Of a DNA stretch of 40,492 bases, positions 18,225-26,634 are shown piece by piece. Position 1 is the first letter of the stretch; each line of letters starts with the position of its first letter. A program made the position numbers and the translations under genes. The notes beneath the pieces are model-generated. The model was not told the origin of the DNA, did not search any database, and was given only the letters and a program-made list of their open reading frames with translations. The DNA is from Methylococcaceae bacterium (lineage in GTDB: Bacteria; Pseudomonadota; Gammaproteobacteria; Methylococcales; Methylomonadaceae): the NCBI GenBank assembly GCA_947505105.1, contig CANNKG010000027.1, positions 1 to 40,492 of the forward strand, written 5' to 3'.

Positions 18225-18539
18225 GGCTTTTTTCTTTTGTTTTAAAAGGCAATTCTATTTATTTTACGATAAAGATTAGCAGAGCAGAATCAGCTTTTTC
18301 GTATTTTGCCGTTCTACTTCATCCGACGGAACCGCTATTGCTTTCCGCCTTACGGGTAATTTACTCGCAACGATTTGTATCAGACGACCGTGCAACTTAC
18401 CGGGGCACAGATTCAGGTTTTAATGATTGGTACACATAGCGTACCCTACGGTTTTTTTTACAAGTTAATTCTCATTCCTAAACGTTTTAGATTCGCTACG
18501 AAGCATTTATAGCCAAGCTTATGCCGTTCCGAGTAAATA
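18225..18539. other. Non-coding gap with a GGTAC...GTACC hairpin
   Basis: No coding sequence is supported. A short inverted repeat, GGTAC (18429-18433) and GTACC (18441-18445), is followed by CTACGG and a run of eight T. This resembles small interspersed palindromes I recall from related gammaproteobacteria, but copies elsewhere cannot be checked here. Confidence 0.4.
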
Positions 18540-18561
18540 ATATATTCAAATTTGAATATAT
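18540..18561. repeat. 22-bp perfect AT-rich palindrome
   Basis: Positions 18540-18561 read the same on both strands (half-site ATATATTCAAA). It lies 15 bp before the point where recognisable ATPase coding sequence begins. It may be an operator of the lost upstream gene or mark a deletion junction. Confidence 0.75.
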
Positions 18562-18576
18562 ACTATTCCAAATTAA

Positions 18577-19016
18577 ATCGGCTGGCTGTCGCCTTATTAC
18601 TTGAACCTCTTGCTGATTGAATCACACAGGGCCGCACGGGACCGCGAAGAAGATACCGGAATAAACGAGCGCCAGTTACAAATTTCGGATATCAATGACG
18701 GCTATGAACGTCTTGTAACGACGCGCTCGCGATTTATACACTGGTATAAACGCTTGGAACGCGATTTAAGCGCGCCCGATTTCAGTTTTGCCTGTGCAGT
18801 GCTCACAGCATTAGCAAAATCAGAACCCGGCCTGACGCTGAAACAATTACTCAGCCGCTTGCAACGCCTCGAAAGCGATCCTAGCAACGCGAATTAACAT
18901 TAGACCGGCTGCTATTAAAATTGCAGGAAGATGGTTATGTAGGTCAAACCGATACGCGTTGGCAGTTTGTATCCTTTTTATTACGCGACTATTGGAAACG
19001 CAATCATGCCGGATAA
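18577..19016 (+). pseudogene. C-terminal remnant of an ATPase, 5'-truncated and frameshifted
   Basis: Coding similarity starts abruptly after an in-frame stop (18574-18576) with IGWLSPYYLNLLL, continues through LSAPDFSFACAVLTALA, and is broken near 18880-18885. In the next frame it resumes as QRELTLDRLLLKLQEDGYVG and ends RWQFVSFLLRDYWKRN with stop TAA at 19014-19016. The pieces together match the helical/winged-helix C-terminus of AAA-type ATPases that end in a LLRDYW-like motif. The ATP-binding part is missing. The stop overlaps the ATG of the following ATPase gene (ATGCCGGATAA), as expected for two formerly coupled genes. Family assignment is by eye; the frame change is read directly. Confidence 0.7.
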
Positions 19017-20931
19017 TTCTGCAACGTCACTCAGCACGACTGTCAAATACAATCCGCATCTTTGGGGGAAGGACCAATTACGCGCTATATTTGTCCTGCG
19101 CACCCGTGAACTTGATGAAGTGATCGCACGGATTCGCGCAACCGAGACAAACAAAGTACCCCAGCACCTGTTAATCACCGGAACACGCGGAATGGGCAAA
19201 AGCACGTTATTAAACCGCATTGCTTTGGCGATTGCTGATGATATGGAATTGTCTGCACAATGGTTAGCTCTCCTGCTACCCGAGGAGCAATATACGGTCG
19301 CAAGCCTTACCGAACTTTGGCTCAATGTGCTAGGGGTTTTCGCAGATACCCTAGAGCATGAGGGCGTTTCATTTCAGGCCTTAAATCAACTCAGTTTCGA
19401 TGTTGCTAACATAAAAACCTTAGCTGCAAATGAGCAAGAGGCCGCCGCATTAAATCTTTTAACCCATTGGATCAAGCAATCAGGGCGACGACTGGTGTTA
19501 TGTATCGACAGTACCGACCAATTGTTTGCCAGCTTAAATCAAGATGCAACGAAAGCTGCTAAACACAGCACCGGCAGCACTCAGCTTTGGCGCTTGCGGA
19601 AAACCTTGTCGCACTGCCCAGATCTGTTTTGGATCGGCGCCAGTTACCAGAGCTTGGAAAGTACACAGCAATATAGTGACGCCTTTCATGATTTTTTTGA
19701 AGTGCTGGAACTGCGCGCACTCACCTTGGATGAAATGCGTCAGACCATGCTGGCCTTGGCGCAAACGTTTGGCATCGCGAATGCGCAAGGCCAAGCTGTG
19801 GCGGAGCAAATGGCGCGAAATATGGACGCGCGGCCCGAACGCCTGAAGACGCTGCGCATGATGACCGGTGGCAACCCACGTACCACAACCATTCTTTATG
19901 AATTATTCGCGGCGAGTGGACAGGAGGATTTACAGAACGATTTAAAAGCTTTACTCGACCTGATGACTCCTTTGTACAAAGCCCGCATGGAGCAGCTCGC
20001 CGAACAACCGCGTAAAATTTTAGCCCATATCATGGAATATTGGGCGCCGATTGCGTTGGGCGAATTGGCGCAAATCTCGAATATTCCGAATACCACCTTA
20101 AGCGGGCAATTAAAACGCCTGGAGCTTGACGGCTTTATCGAAAAGGTAAAACTCCCTGGTACGAGCCGAAGCGGTTATCAAACCTCTGAACGTTTATTCA
20201 ACATCTGGTACTTAATGCGCTACACCCCGCGCTGGATCAGGCAAAAGCTCACTTGGCTGGTCGAGTTCATGCGGCTATGGTATAGCACCGAGGAATTACG
20301 CGGCCTAGCCAGTACCCGCTCGCAAGCTCATAGCTATGGAGGCCTACGAGATGGCAAGCATCTGGAGCTATCCATCGCCTACGCGGCAGCCCTACCGGAT
20401 AACTGCCGCGAACGCTATCCCGAAGCTGAAGAAGCATATTGCCAAGCCGAACAGCTTGATCCATTCCACCCTTATCCTGTTCTGAATCGTGCGCGTTTAG
20501 CGGCACAACGCGGGCAATTTGATTTAGCAAATGAGCTATACCGGAGCGCAGCAAAATTAGCCGCAGATCAAGCATCCGAAAATAATGATATTGATTTCCA
20601 GGCTTCCTTACTCCAAGCCCATTTATTCCTCAATAATCGCGATGCCGCACGCTTAGCTTTGGAAAACCTAGCACAAGCAGCGAGCACTGGTGACGATTGG
20701 GCGTGGTCCAAACTTCGCGAGCAGGCCTATGAGCTACAGGCGATTAAGCTGGGTTTAGCCTTTAGCGAATTGATTGCCGAATCGCACTATGCGGATTTTC
20801 TGCTGCCGCTAAGTCTGGCTTTACGGGCCGCTAATCAAGTACCCGAGGCGCTGGACGGTGTCGCGGCTGAAATTAAAAATATGGCGGAACAAGTGTTGGC
20901 CGAAATAACCGCCAATAACAAAGGAAACTAA
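19006..20931 (+). CDS. P-loop ATPase with winged-helix and TPR-like C-terminal region
   Basis: The 641-aa protein (start ATG 19006) has Walker A GTRGMGKST (59-67) and a Walker B-like RLVLCIDSTDQL (about 161-172). A winged-helix-like region (about 337-395) contains GELAQISNIPNTTLSGQLKR, followed by a linker and TPR-like helices (about 460-530, including EAYCQAEQLDPFHPYPVLNR). It resembles STAND-type regulatory or defence ATPases, but no effector domain is recognisable. An in-frame ATG at 18967 would overlap the upstream remnant, so I prefer 19006, where the start overlaps the remnant's stop. The step into the TPR region near residue 445 looks abrupt, so a past internal deletion is possible. 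Function unknown. Confidence 0.8.
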   Translation: MPDNSATSLSTTVKYNPHLWGKDQLRAIFVLRTRELDEVIARIRATETNKVPQHLLITGTRGMGKSTLLNRIALAIADDMELSAQWLALLLPEEQYTVASLTELWLNVLGVFADTLEHEGVSFQALNQLSFDVANIKTLAANEQEAAALNLLTHWIKQSGRRLVLCIDSTDQLFASLNQDATKAAKHSTGSTQLWRLRKTLSHCPDLFWIGASYQSLESTQQYSDAFHDFFEVLELRALTLDEMRQTMLALAQTFGIANAQGQAVAEQMARNMDARPERLKTLRMMTGGNPRTTTILYELFAASGQEDLQNDLKALLDLMTPLYKARMEQLAEQPRKILAHIMEYWAPIALGELAQISNIPNTTLSGQLKRLELDGFIEKVKLPGTSRSGYQTSERLFNIWYLMRYTPRWIRQKLTWLVEFMRLWYSTEELRGLASTRSQAHSYGGLRDGKHLELSIAYAAALPDNCRERYPEAEEAYCQAEQLDPFHPYPVLNRARLAAQRGQFDLANELYRSAAKLAADQASENNDIDFQASLLQAHLFLNNRDAARLALENLAQAASTGDDWAWSKLREQAYELQAIKLGLAFSELIAESHYADFLLPLSLALRAANQVPEALDGVAAEIKNMAEQVLAEITANNKGN

Positions 20932-20978
20932 CCTAACGAAAGGTGAGTCACACTACCTAACAATAAACGGCGAGAGAA

Positions 20979-21308
20979 TCAATAAGCCAATTGCTCAAGA
21001 CTGATGCCCAAAGCTGCAGCCGCTTTTTCCAGTGTGGATTTTCTCGGACGTTTGGCAGACTCGATCTGGGCATAACCAGCCTGGGTAATCCCCATTCGAT
21101 CAGCCATTTCTGCCTGAGTTAACATCAAATATTCTCGCCAAGCTTGCAGCATCGATTGACCATCAACGGCTTTTCCTACCACTGCGTTCGGAATCATACC
21201 GGGTGGAATAGCACCAGGCAGTTGTATAAAATCGGCATAAGGCATGACCACGAAAGCGGGTTTACCATCCGCGCCGGTAATAGTTTGGTAATTAGTAAGT
21301 GCTTTCAT
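20979..21308 (-). CDS. HTH (Xre-type) antitoxin of a RelE/HigB-type module
   Basis: This 109-aa protein starts MKALTNYQTITGADGKPAFV. The N-terminal part containing VVMPYADF resembles toxin-contacting antitoxin segments, and a C-terminal Xre helix-turn-helix is seen at about 55-105 (LTQAEMADRMGITQAGYAQI). The start is ATG 21308, because the frame upstream of it is occupied by the toxin remnant in another frame. The toxin stop (21292-21294) overlaps the antitoxin start by 17 bp, the usual toxin-first arrangement. It probably represses its own promoter. With the toxin broken it may persist as a solitary regulator. Confidence 0.82.
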   Translation of the reverse strand: MKALTNYQTITGADGKPAFVVMPYADFIQLPGAIPPGMIPNAVVGKAVDGQSMLQAWREYLMLTQAEMADRMGITQAGYAQIESAKRPRKSTLEKAAAALGISLEQLAY

Positions 21309-21482
21309 CGCGTTTTTTAACCTCTTCGATACTGACAATATGAACATCGCCGTTAAACTCAAAAAACACTCGATAATTGCTAACTCGCAAGCGATAGCTG
21401 TAAGCATGGTTAGTCATTGCGCAGACTTGGGCAATTTCAACAACTTTTTAACGGCTTTAGGTTTCCAGTTAATTGCATTCAT
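21292..21482 (-). pseudogene. RelE/HigB-type toxin gene, broken by internal deletion and frameshift
   Basis: The first piece (ATG 21482) reads MNAINWKPKAVKKLLKLPKS and stops at TGA 21414-21416 after 22 codons. A second piece in another frame (21417-21292) reads MTNHAYSYRLRVSNYRVFFE and ends KKRDESTY. Joined, they give both ends of a RelE-superfamily toxin, but about 25 central residues expected for a ~90-aa toxin are missing. The junction is an ATGA overlap. The C-terminal piece keeps Arg residues of the usual active region. The shortened product is very unlikely to be an active toxin. Confidence 0.75.
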
Positions 21483-21567
21483 AAATACCAGTATAAGTAT
21501 TTTATAAGTATTGTAAAGCACAACTCATTTGAAAATCCACAATCCATAGATCTTAAAGCAAACGTCC

Positions 21568-22377
21568 CTACACACCAATAAACGGCGTGTGATCGATAAA
21601 ATCCACCCAAACATCCATGCGATTCAACACACAACCGGAACCGAATTGGTGAAAAACCGGGACATCCGCTGCATCGCGGCCATAGGCGATCACCACTCGC
21701 CCCCCGCGTAACTCGGACTGAGTGGGATCGAAGGTATACCAACGATGACCGACATAAACTTCGAACCAAGCATGCAAGTCCATTGGTTGCAAGCCGTAGA
21801 AATAACCGACAACCAAGCGAGCCGGAATGCTGATGCTCCGACATAAGGCAATCGCCAGTTGCGCAAGGTCTCGGCAGACACCATAACCGCGCTGATGTAC
21901 TTCTATCGCCGAAACCGGATAATCACTTGATCCCGGCAAATATTGTATGTTGCTATTCACCCAATCGTTAATTTTGCAGACCTGATCGTAACCCGGAAGG
22001 ACATCATAAGTTAGCTCTCTGGCTAAATCTCCCAAACGATCCGATTCGCAATATCGACTCGGTAGTAGAAAATGTAAGACATCGTCCGGTAAATGCTGAA
22101 TCTCTACAAAATCCGCCCCTGGCGCAATCGCAAGCATATCCGACACTAAAACTTCGGATGAGGTATGGATCATTAAGTTACCGACATTGGCGACAATACG
22201 CTGACAGGCATTCCCGAAGCAGTCGATACTTTCAGGCATTGGTATGGTGGGCTTGATCGTATACACTTCTTTGTTAATAGACTGCAACCGGCCTCTTCTA
22301 AAAGGGCGCAGCATGAGTATCAGCGCTGTGGGCTCCAGTATTTGGAAACGCAGATTACAACTGACGCGCAATTTCAT
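21568..22377 (-). CDS. Transglutaminase-family protein (last gene of the ATP-grasp operon)
   Basis: The 269-aa cytoplasmic protein has an N-terminal beta-rich region and a transglutaminase-like papain fold. The triad appears as Cys168 (GVCRD), His202 (LHAWFEVYV) and Asp217 (FDPTQ). In bacteria such domains usually act as peptidases or amidases, sometimes as crosslinkers. There is no signal peptide. It is the 3'-most gene of the five-gene minus-strand operon, 27 bp after the ParA-like gene. It differs from the other transglutaminase at 23145 in the N-terminal domain, so it is not a simple duplicate. Confidence 0.88.
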   Translation of the reverse strand: MKLRVSCNLRFQILEPTALILMLRPFRRGRLQSINKEVYTIKPTIPMPESIDCFGNACQRIVANVGNLMIHTSSEVLVSDMLAIAPGADFVEIQHLPDDVLHFLLPSRYCESDRLGDLARELTYDVLPGYDQVCKINDWVNSNIQYLPGSSDYPVSAIEVHQRGYGVCRDLAQLAIALCRSISIPARLVVGYFYGLQPMDLHAWFEVYVGHRWYTFDPTQSELRGGRVVIAYGRDAADVPVFHQFGSGCVLNRMDVWVDFIDHTPFIGV

Positions 22378-22404
22378 CAGAATAAGTCTCGATGTTGAGC
22401 CGAA

Positions 22405-23100
22405 CTAAACCCCGACCGAGGCAATTTCCTGATAGGCATGATTCAGCCAGATTTTTACGCGCTGTCGCTCAAGCAAGCCTAAACCGTTCAATGCCGAAGC
22501 ATCCTTGTTTTTTGCCGCCCAAAAGCTATAGCTATGACTGTCGATCTTGGTCATCACCGGTGGATGCAGTCGTTTTAACTTAATTATCTTGGCATTCAAA
22601 TCTAAAGCCCTATCCTTGACGCCTGAAAATTCGAGAATCGAAAAGTTATCATCTCGAATCTGATTTTGCACCAACACATAGTTCAACTTGGCCCCATACT
22701 GATCGAGCAACTTGCCGAGCAAATCCACGCAGTCCTTACCTGAATCCATTACATTCCAGTAACACAGCGTAAGTCCTAACTCTTCAGCCAACTCAATTAC
22801 CCCGGATTCCTCAATCCAGGTTGCTAACGGATAATGCGTTTGCGCGGCCAAATCAACCAAAATGCGCTGTTCAGGATTGGCGGTCGCCGTTTCGATAATC
22901 GCATCAAGACTTTGGTAATCGTCAATGACGGTCGGAGAGGCATAATCGGTATAAAAACGCAGCAGCGAACCGTGAGATCTATCGGTATCAAAGCCGATAA
23001 ACGGTAGTTCGTGATCAATCATATATTGAGCTAACAAGCGCGCCACTACTGATTTGCCAACCCCGCCTTTTTCACCACCGATAAGATGAATTGTTGTCAT
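22405..23100 (-). CDS. ParA/MinD-like P-loop ATPase (mobilization-protein-like)
   Basis: The 231-aa protein starts with a deviant Walker A, GEKGGVGKS (9-17), and has a conserved FDTDRSHGSLL (about 35-45) and ILVDLAAQ (about 79-86). This is the SIMIBI ParA/MinD layout. Similar stand-alone proteins are often named mobilization protein or nucleotide-binding protein. No partner ParB, centromere repeats or replication gene lies nearby, so plasmid partition is unlikely. The gene sits between two transglutaminase genes with gaps of 44 and 27 bp, which suggests a role with that enzyme set, for example localisation or nucleotide-dependent control. That role is inference. Confidence 0.85.
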   Translation of the reverse strand: MTTIHLIGGEKGGVGKSVVARLLAQYMIDHELPFIGFDTDRSHGSLLRFYTDYASPTVIDDYQSLDAIIETATANPEQRILVDLAAQTHYPLATWIEESGVIELAEELGLTLCYWNVMDSGKDCVDLLGKLLDQYGAKLNYVLVQNQIRDDNFSILEFSGVKDRALDLNAKIIKLKRLHPPVMTKIDSHSYSFWAAKNKDASALNGLGLLERQRVKIWLNHAYQEIASVGV

Positions 23101-23144
23101 ATAACCTCCGTAAATTCCAAAGTATTAAAAATAAATAAAAACCG

Positions 23145-24038
23145 TTAATCCAAGCGCAACACATCTACCGAGACCGACAGTGTATGCTGCCCGCCACCAA
23201 ATGCGATCCCTTTAAGCGGCGTTACATCGGCATAGTCACGCCCCCAAGCCAAGGTAATATGTTGATCGAGCGGCACCGAATTATTGGTTGGATCAAAATC
23301 CAGCCAACCAACACCCGGTACATATACCGAAAACCAAGCATGTGAAGCATCGGCACCGACTAAACGAGTTTTACCAGGCTCTGGCAAGGTTTCGATATAA
23401 CCGCTGATATAACGCGCTGCAATGCCATAAGCACGTAAACAGCCAATAGCCAGATGTGCAAAATCCTGACACACGCCACGCCGAAACTGCAGCACGTCAG
23501 ATAAGGGCGTCGCGATCGTCGTAAAACTCGGGTCGTAGGTAAAATCTTTATGAATTCGGTTCATCAATTCGTGCACAACTTCGACTAACGGTCGATTGGG
23601 TAAAAATGAACTTTGCGCATAGTGAGCCAATTCAGGACTAATACTCACCATCGGAGAATCAAGCAGATATTGCTTGGCTTCAATGACGTCTTGAGCGTAT
23701 TGCGGCTGAATCTGCCCCGGAATTTCCTGTAATAAATTGCGTACCAGCTCCCAGGGAAGTGACTGTGTGAACGAGTCAAGTTTTGGGTAGAGCGTTACAT
23801 CGTTGATTGCAGTGACGGTCAACTGAGTATGCTGTTGCTGAATCGAAAAATAGGCCAGATGGTTGCCGAAAAAATCGAAGCGTTCGTTAAAAGTCGTAGG
23901 CTGTGGATAAATATCGAAACGCGTTTGATGACAATGCTGCCGCCAGAAATTACGTGGTCTTAAGCGCGCCTCGTTCTGACAAAGTCCAACCGATTGACTG
24001 TATTGATACTGTGTAGTATGCGTAATACGATATCTCAC
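23145..24038 (-). CDS. Transglutaminase-family protein
   Basis: The 297-aa protein has an N-terminal beta-sandwich-like domain (begins MRYRITHTTQYQYSQ, residues 1 to about 90) and a C-terminal transglutaminase core with Cys190 (GVCQDFAH), His233 (SHAWFSVYV) and Asp249 (LDFDPTN). It ends with a strand pair (LAWGRDYADVTPLKG) typical of this bacterial branch. No signal peptide, so it is likely cytoplasmic. Its start overlaps the stop of the ATP-grasp/alpha-E gene by 4 bp, so translation of the two is coupled. It is a predicted cysteine peptidase or amidase acting on the ligase product. Confidence 0.9.
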   Translation of the reverse strand: MRYRITHTTQYQYSQSVGLCQNEARLRPRNFWRQHCHQTRFDIYPQPTTFNERFDFFGNHLAYFSIQQQHTQLTVTAINDVTLYPKLDSFTQSLPWELVRNLLQEIPGQIQPQYAQDVIEAKQYLLDSPMVSISPELAHYAQSSFLPNRPLVEVVHELMNRIHKDFTYDPSFTTIATPLSDVLQFRRGVCQDFAHLAIGCLRAYGIAARYISGYIETLPEPGKTRLVGADASHAWFSVYVPGVGWLDFDPTNNSVPLDQHITLAWGRDYADVTPLKGIAFGGGQHTLSVSVDVLRLD

Positions 24039-26605
24039 AGCTCATCCTCCTGAACATTCGGGATCATCAGTTGTGAAGTTTGCGAGTGACTAAAATAGGC
24101 TTCTGCGATCACTTCTGAAATCTGCCACAAAGTCGCCGCTGAATTCGACAGAATGCGTTCAAGCTCGGTATAAATACCCGCACTATCATCAATCTGCGTT
24201 AATTCAAACACATCACACAAACGCAAATCAGTGTAGACTTTCAAAATCAACCGTTCTTCCTGACTCAAATGGCTGTTATTCTGCGTCCGTGGTAACGCGC
24301 CGATATGCGTGGATAATTGTTGTAACTGATACACTAGCGAACGGGGATGCGTTTCATCGAGCAGCAATAACTCCAGCAACAACGGCAACTGGATAAAAGA
24401 TCGATACCGACGTTGATAGATCGTCAAGCTATCGGTAGAAACCAGCACGGCTTCGAGCATTTGATTTTGTAAAGCGTCTTCATGGTGCAGCGCAATAGTT
24501 GAACGTAATAGGGCAATCAAAGCCAAGGCGCGCTCTAAACGACGGCCGCTATCGAGAATCAACCAGGCCGCCTCGCGCGTCATGCTTTCACCAGTTAAAC
24601 CGGTAAACGCGACGATGCCGGTAATTAAATCATCCAGATGATTTTGCAGTTGTTCGACATTTAACTGATGATTGAAAAAGCGCTGTTGCCAACGGCGTTG
24701 AATATTGTCGATACTGCGCCAAGTGTCCTGAGACCACAGATCGCGAATATTAAACGCGGCCTGGACGAAGGCATTGATATTAGACGACAGTGAGCCGATT
24801 CGTTGCGCGTCCTTCGCCAATGACAGCAATTCGGGATCAGGCAGTTTCAAAAGCTGCTCGCCTTTGATAAATCCCGGATAGGTGCCGGTGACTTGCGTAA
24901 GTGCCCGCAATAATACATGTAAACACGCCTTATCGATCGGGTCTTTGAACTCAAGACTTTCGCGTAACTTGAGCAATACGGTCCGAAACAACCGCGCCGA
25001 GGCTTCAATGCGCTCCAGATGCCGCCCGACCCAGAATAGATTATCCGCCGCTCGACTGGTTAAGGGTTCTGAAACCGGGTTAATCAGCTGGTTACGCGTC
25101 GGCTGGGTCCATAAACTGACCGGCTTATCGGGTTCAGACGCCAGCACCCAGGTATCTTTACTGATGCCGCCGGCCTGATTGGACACTATAAAATTATCTT
25201 TCTGGCGCGCAACCCGCGTGAGTCCACCCGGCATCACCACATAGTCTTCACCGCTGGCGACCACAAAATTACGCAGAATCGCATTGCGCGGTTCAATATG
25301 CTGATCGATAAACGCCGGCAAAGTCGAAAAGTTGACCTGTTCCTGACCGATAAATAAATAAGGCTTGGCAAGAATACGCTGCCGAAGCCGCTCTTTTTCC
25401 TGGCTGCTCAACGCGCCACCGAACACCGCATAATTACCGAAACTGCGATTGATCGGTTTGATCACCAGGCTATCTAGATTTTGCAGCACAAAGTCACGTT
25501 CACGCCTCTGCCCGCACCACCAAGTTGCGACCGATGATAATTTAAGTTCCTGATTCAGAAAGTAGCGCGCCAGTCGCGGTAGAAACGCCAGCAAACCCGG
25601 ATTTTCGAGAATACTGCTGCCCAGGGGATTTGCAATTGCAACATTGCCGCGTCGATACACATCCAGTAATCCCGCGACGCCTAATTGCGAACCGCTCTTT
25701 AATTCCAACGGATCGCAAAACGTGTCATCGACGCGGCGCAAAATAACATCGACCAGTTGCAGTCCGGCCAGGGATTTTAACCAGACATGACCGTCACGCA
25801 CGGTTAAATCACCGCCCTGCACCAGCGTAAAACCCAAATAGGCGGCCAGATAGGCGTGTTCGAAATAAGTTTCATTCAAAGGACCGGGCGTCAGTACCAC
25901 AATGCGCGGGTCGTCCTTATTATGCGGCGCAATGTCGGCCAAGCCTTTACGCAAGGCTTTAAAGAAACCCGACAAGCGATGCACTTGGGTCTCACGAAAA
26001 ATATCCGGCAAGACGCGCGTCATCACGGTACGGTTTTCGAGCGCATAACCTGAACCTGAAGGCGCCTGAGTGCGATCATCAAGCACCCACATCCGGCCAT
26101 TCGGGCCGCGCGCCAGGTTTGCCGAGTATATAATTAATTGATGGGCTTGATTTTGCAGAGCATCGACGCAAGGATGCAAAAAACCCTCATGCCCAAAAAT
26201 CAACTCAACAGGCAATAAGCCTTTTTTAAGCAACTGTTGTTTGCCATAAAGATCTTTGAAGATCAGATCAAGCAACTCAGCGCGCTGTTTAAGGCCTGTC
26301 TCGATCACGCTCCACTCGTCACTACTGACCAGCATAGGAATCGGATCAAGCCGCCAAGGTCTGGTCAAATTCTGCGAATCACCATAGACATTGTAGGTAA
26401 CGCCATTTTCGCGCAACAGTCGTTGAGCTTCGCGGCGACGCAGTTCCAATTTATCCCTGCCCATCGAGTCAAGTGCCGCCATAAAACGCTCCCAGTGCGG
26501 CAGCACTTTATTTTCGGCAGCATACATCTCATCGTAAATACCCAACTCGGTCAGATAAAACTGAGTACCGATATCTGACCCCGAATTGTTACTACTCTGC
26601 ATCAT
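24035..26605 (-). CDS. Circularly permuted ATP-grasp ligase fused to alpha-E domain
   Basis: The 856-aa protein joins two domains that are often separate genes. Residues ~1-490 are a circularly permuted type 2 ATP-grasp (DUF404/DUF407), seen in VLTPGPLNETYFEHAYLA, LRRVDDTFCDPLEL, NPLGSSILENPGLLAFLP and the later KPINRSFGNYAVFGG. Residues ~530-840 are an all-helical alpha-E domain (DUF403), starting near SRAADNLFWVGRHLERIE. ATP-grasp enzymes of this class are predicted to form amide or peptide bonds; the alpha-E domain has no assigned activity. It lies 29 bp after the DUF2126 gene and overlaps the next transglutaminase gene by 4 bp. The substrate is unknown. Confidence 0.93.
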   Translation of the reverse strand: MMQSSNNSGSDIGTQFYLTELGIYDEMYAAENKVLPHWERFMAALDSMGRDKLELRRREAQRLLRENGVTYNVYGDSQNLTRPWRLDPIPMLVSSDEWSVIETGLKQRAELLDLIFKDLYGKQQLLKKGLLPVELIFGHEGFLHPCVDALQNQAHQLIIYSANLARGPNGRMWVLDDRTQAPSGSGYALENRTVMTRVLPDIFRETQVHRLSGFFKALRKGLADIAPHNKDDPRIVVLTPGPLNETYFEHAYLAAYLGFTLVQGGDLTVRDGHVWLKSLAGLQLVDVILRRVDDTFCDPLELKSGSQLGVAGLLDVYRRGNVAIANPLGSSILENPGLLAFLPRLARYFLNQELKLSSVATWWCGQRRERDFVLQNLDSLVIKPINRSFGNYAVFGGALSSQEKERLRQRILAKPYLFIGQEQVNFSTLPAFIDQHIEPRNAILRNFVVASGEDYVVMPGGLTRVARQKDNFIVSNQAGGISKDTWVLASEPDKPVSLWTQPTRNQLINPVSEPLTSRAADNLFWVGRHLERIEASARLFRTVLLKLRESLEFKDPIDKACLHVLLRALTQVTGTYPGFIKGEQLLKLPDPELLSLAKDAQRIGSLSSNINAFVQAAFNIRDLWSQDTWRSIDNIQRRWQQRFFNHQLNVEQLQNHLDDLITGIVAFTGLTGESMTREAAWLILDSGRRLERALALIALLRSTIALHHEDALQNQMLEAVLVSTDSLTIYQRRYRSFIQLPLLLELLLLDETHPRSLVYQLQQLSTHIGALPRTQNNSHLSQEERLILKVYTDLRLCDVFELTQIDDSAGIYTELERILSNSAATLWQISEVIAEAYFSHSQTSQLMIPNVQEDEL

Positions 26606-26634
26606 CCGTCCTTAACTCGTTTATCATCAATAAA

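Noticed and set aside
22405-23100. Plasmid partition or integrated mobile element indicated by the ParA-like gene
   Set aside because: No ParB, replication, relaxase, integrase or centromere repeats nearby; spacing ties it to the surrounding operon.
21568-24038. The transglutaminase proteins as the LapG protease of the adhesin system
   Set aside because: They lack signal peptides, belong to the standard transglutaminase-core branch and sit in an ATP-grasp/DUF2126 operon, whereas LapG is a periplasmic protein usually paired with LapD.
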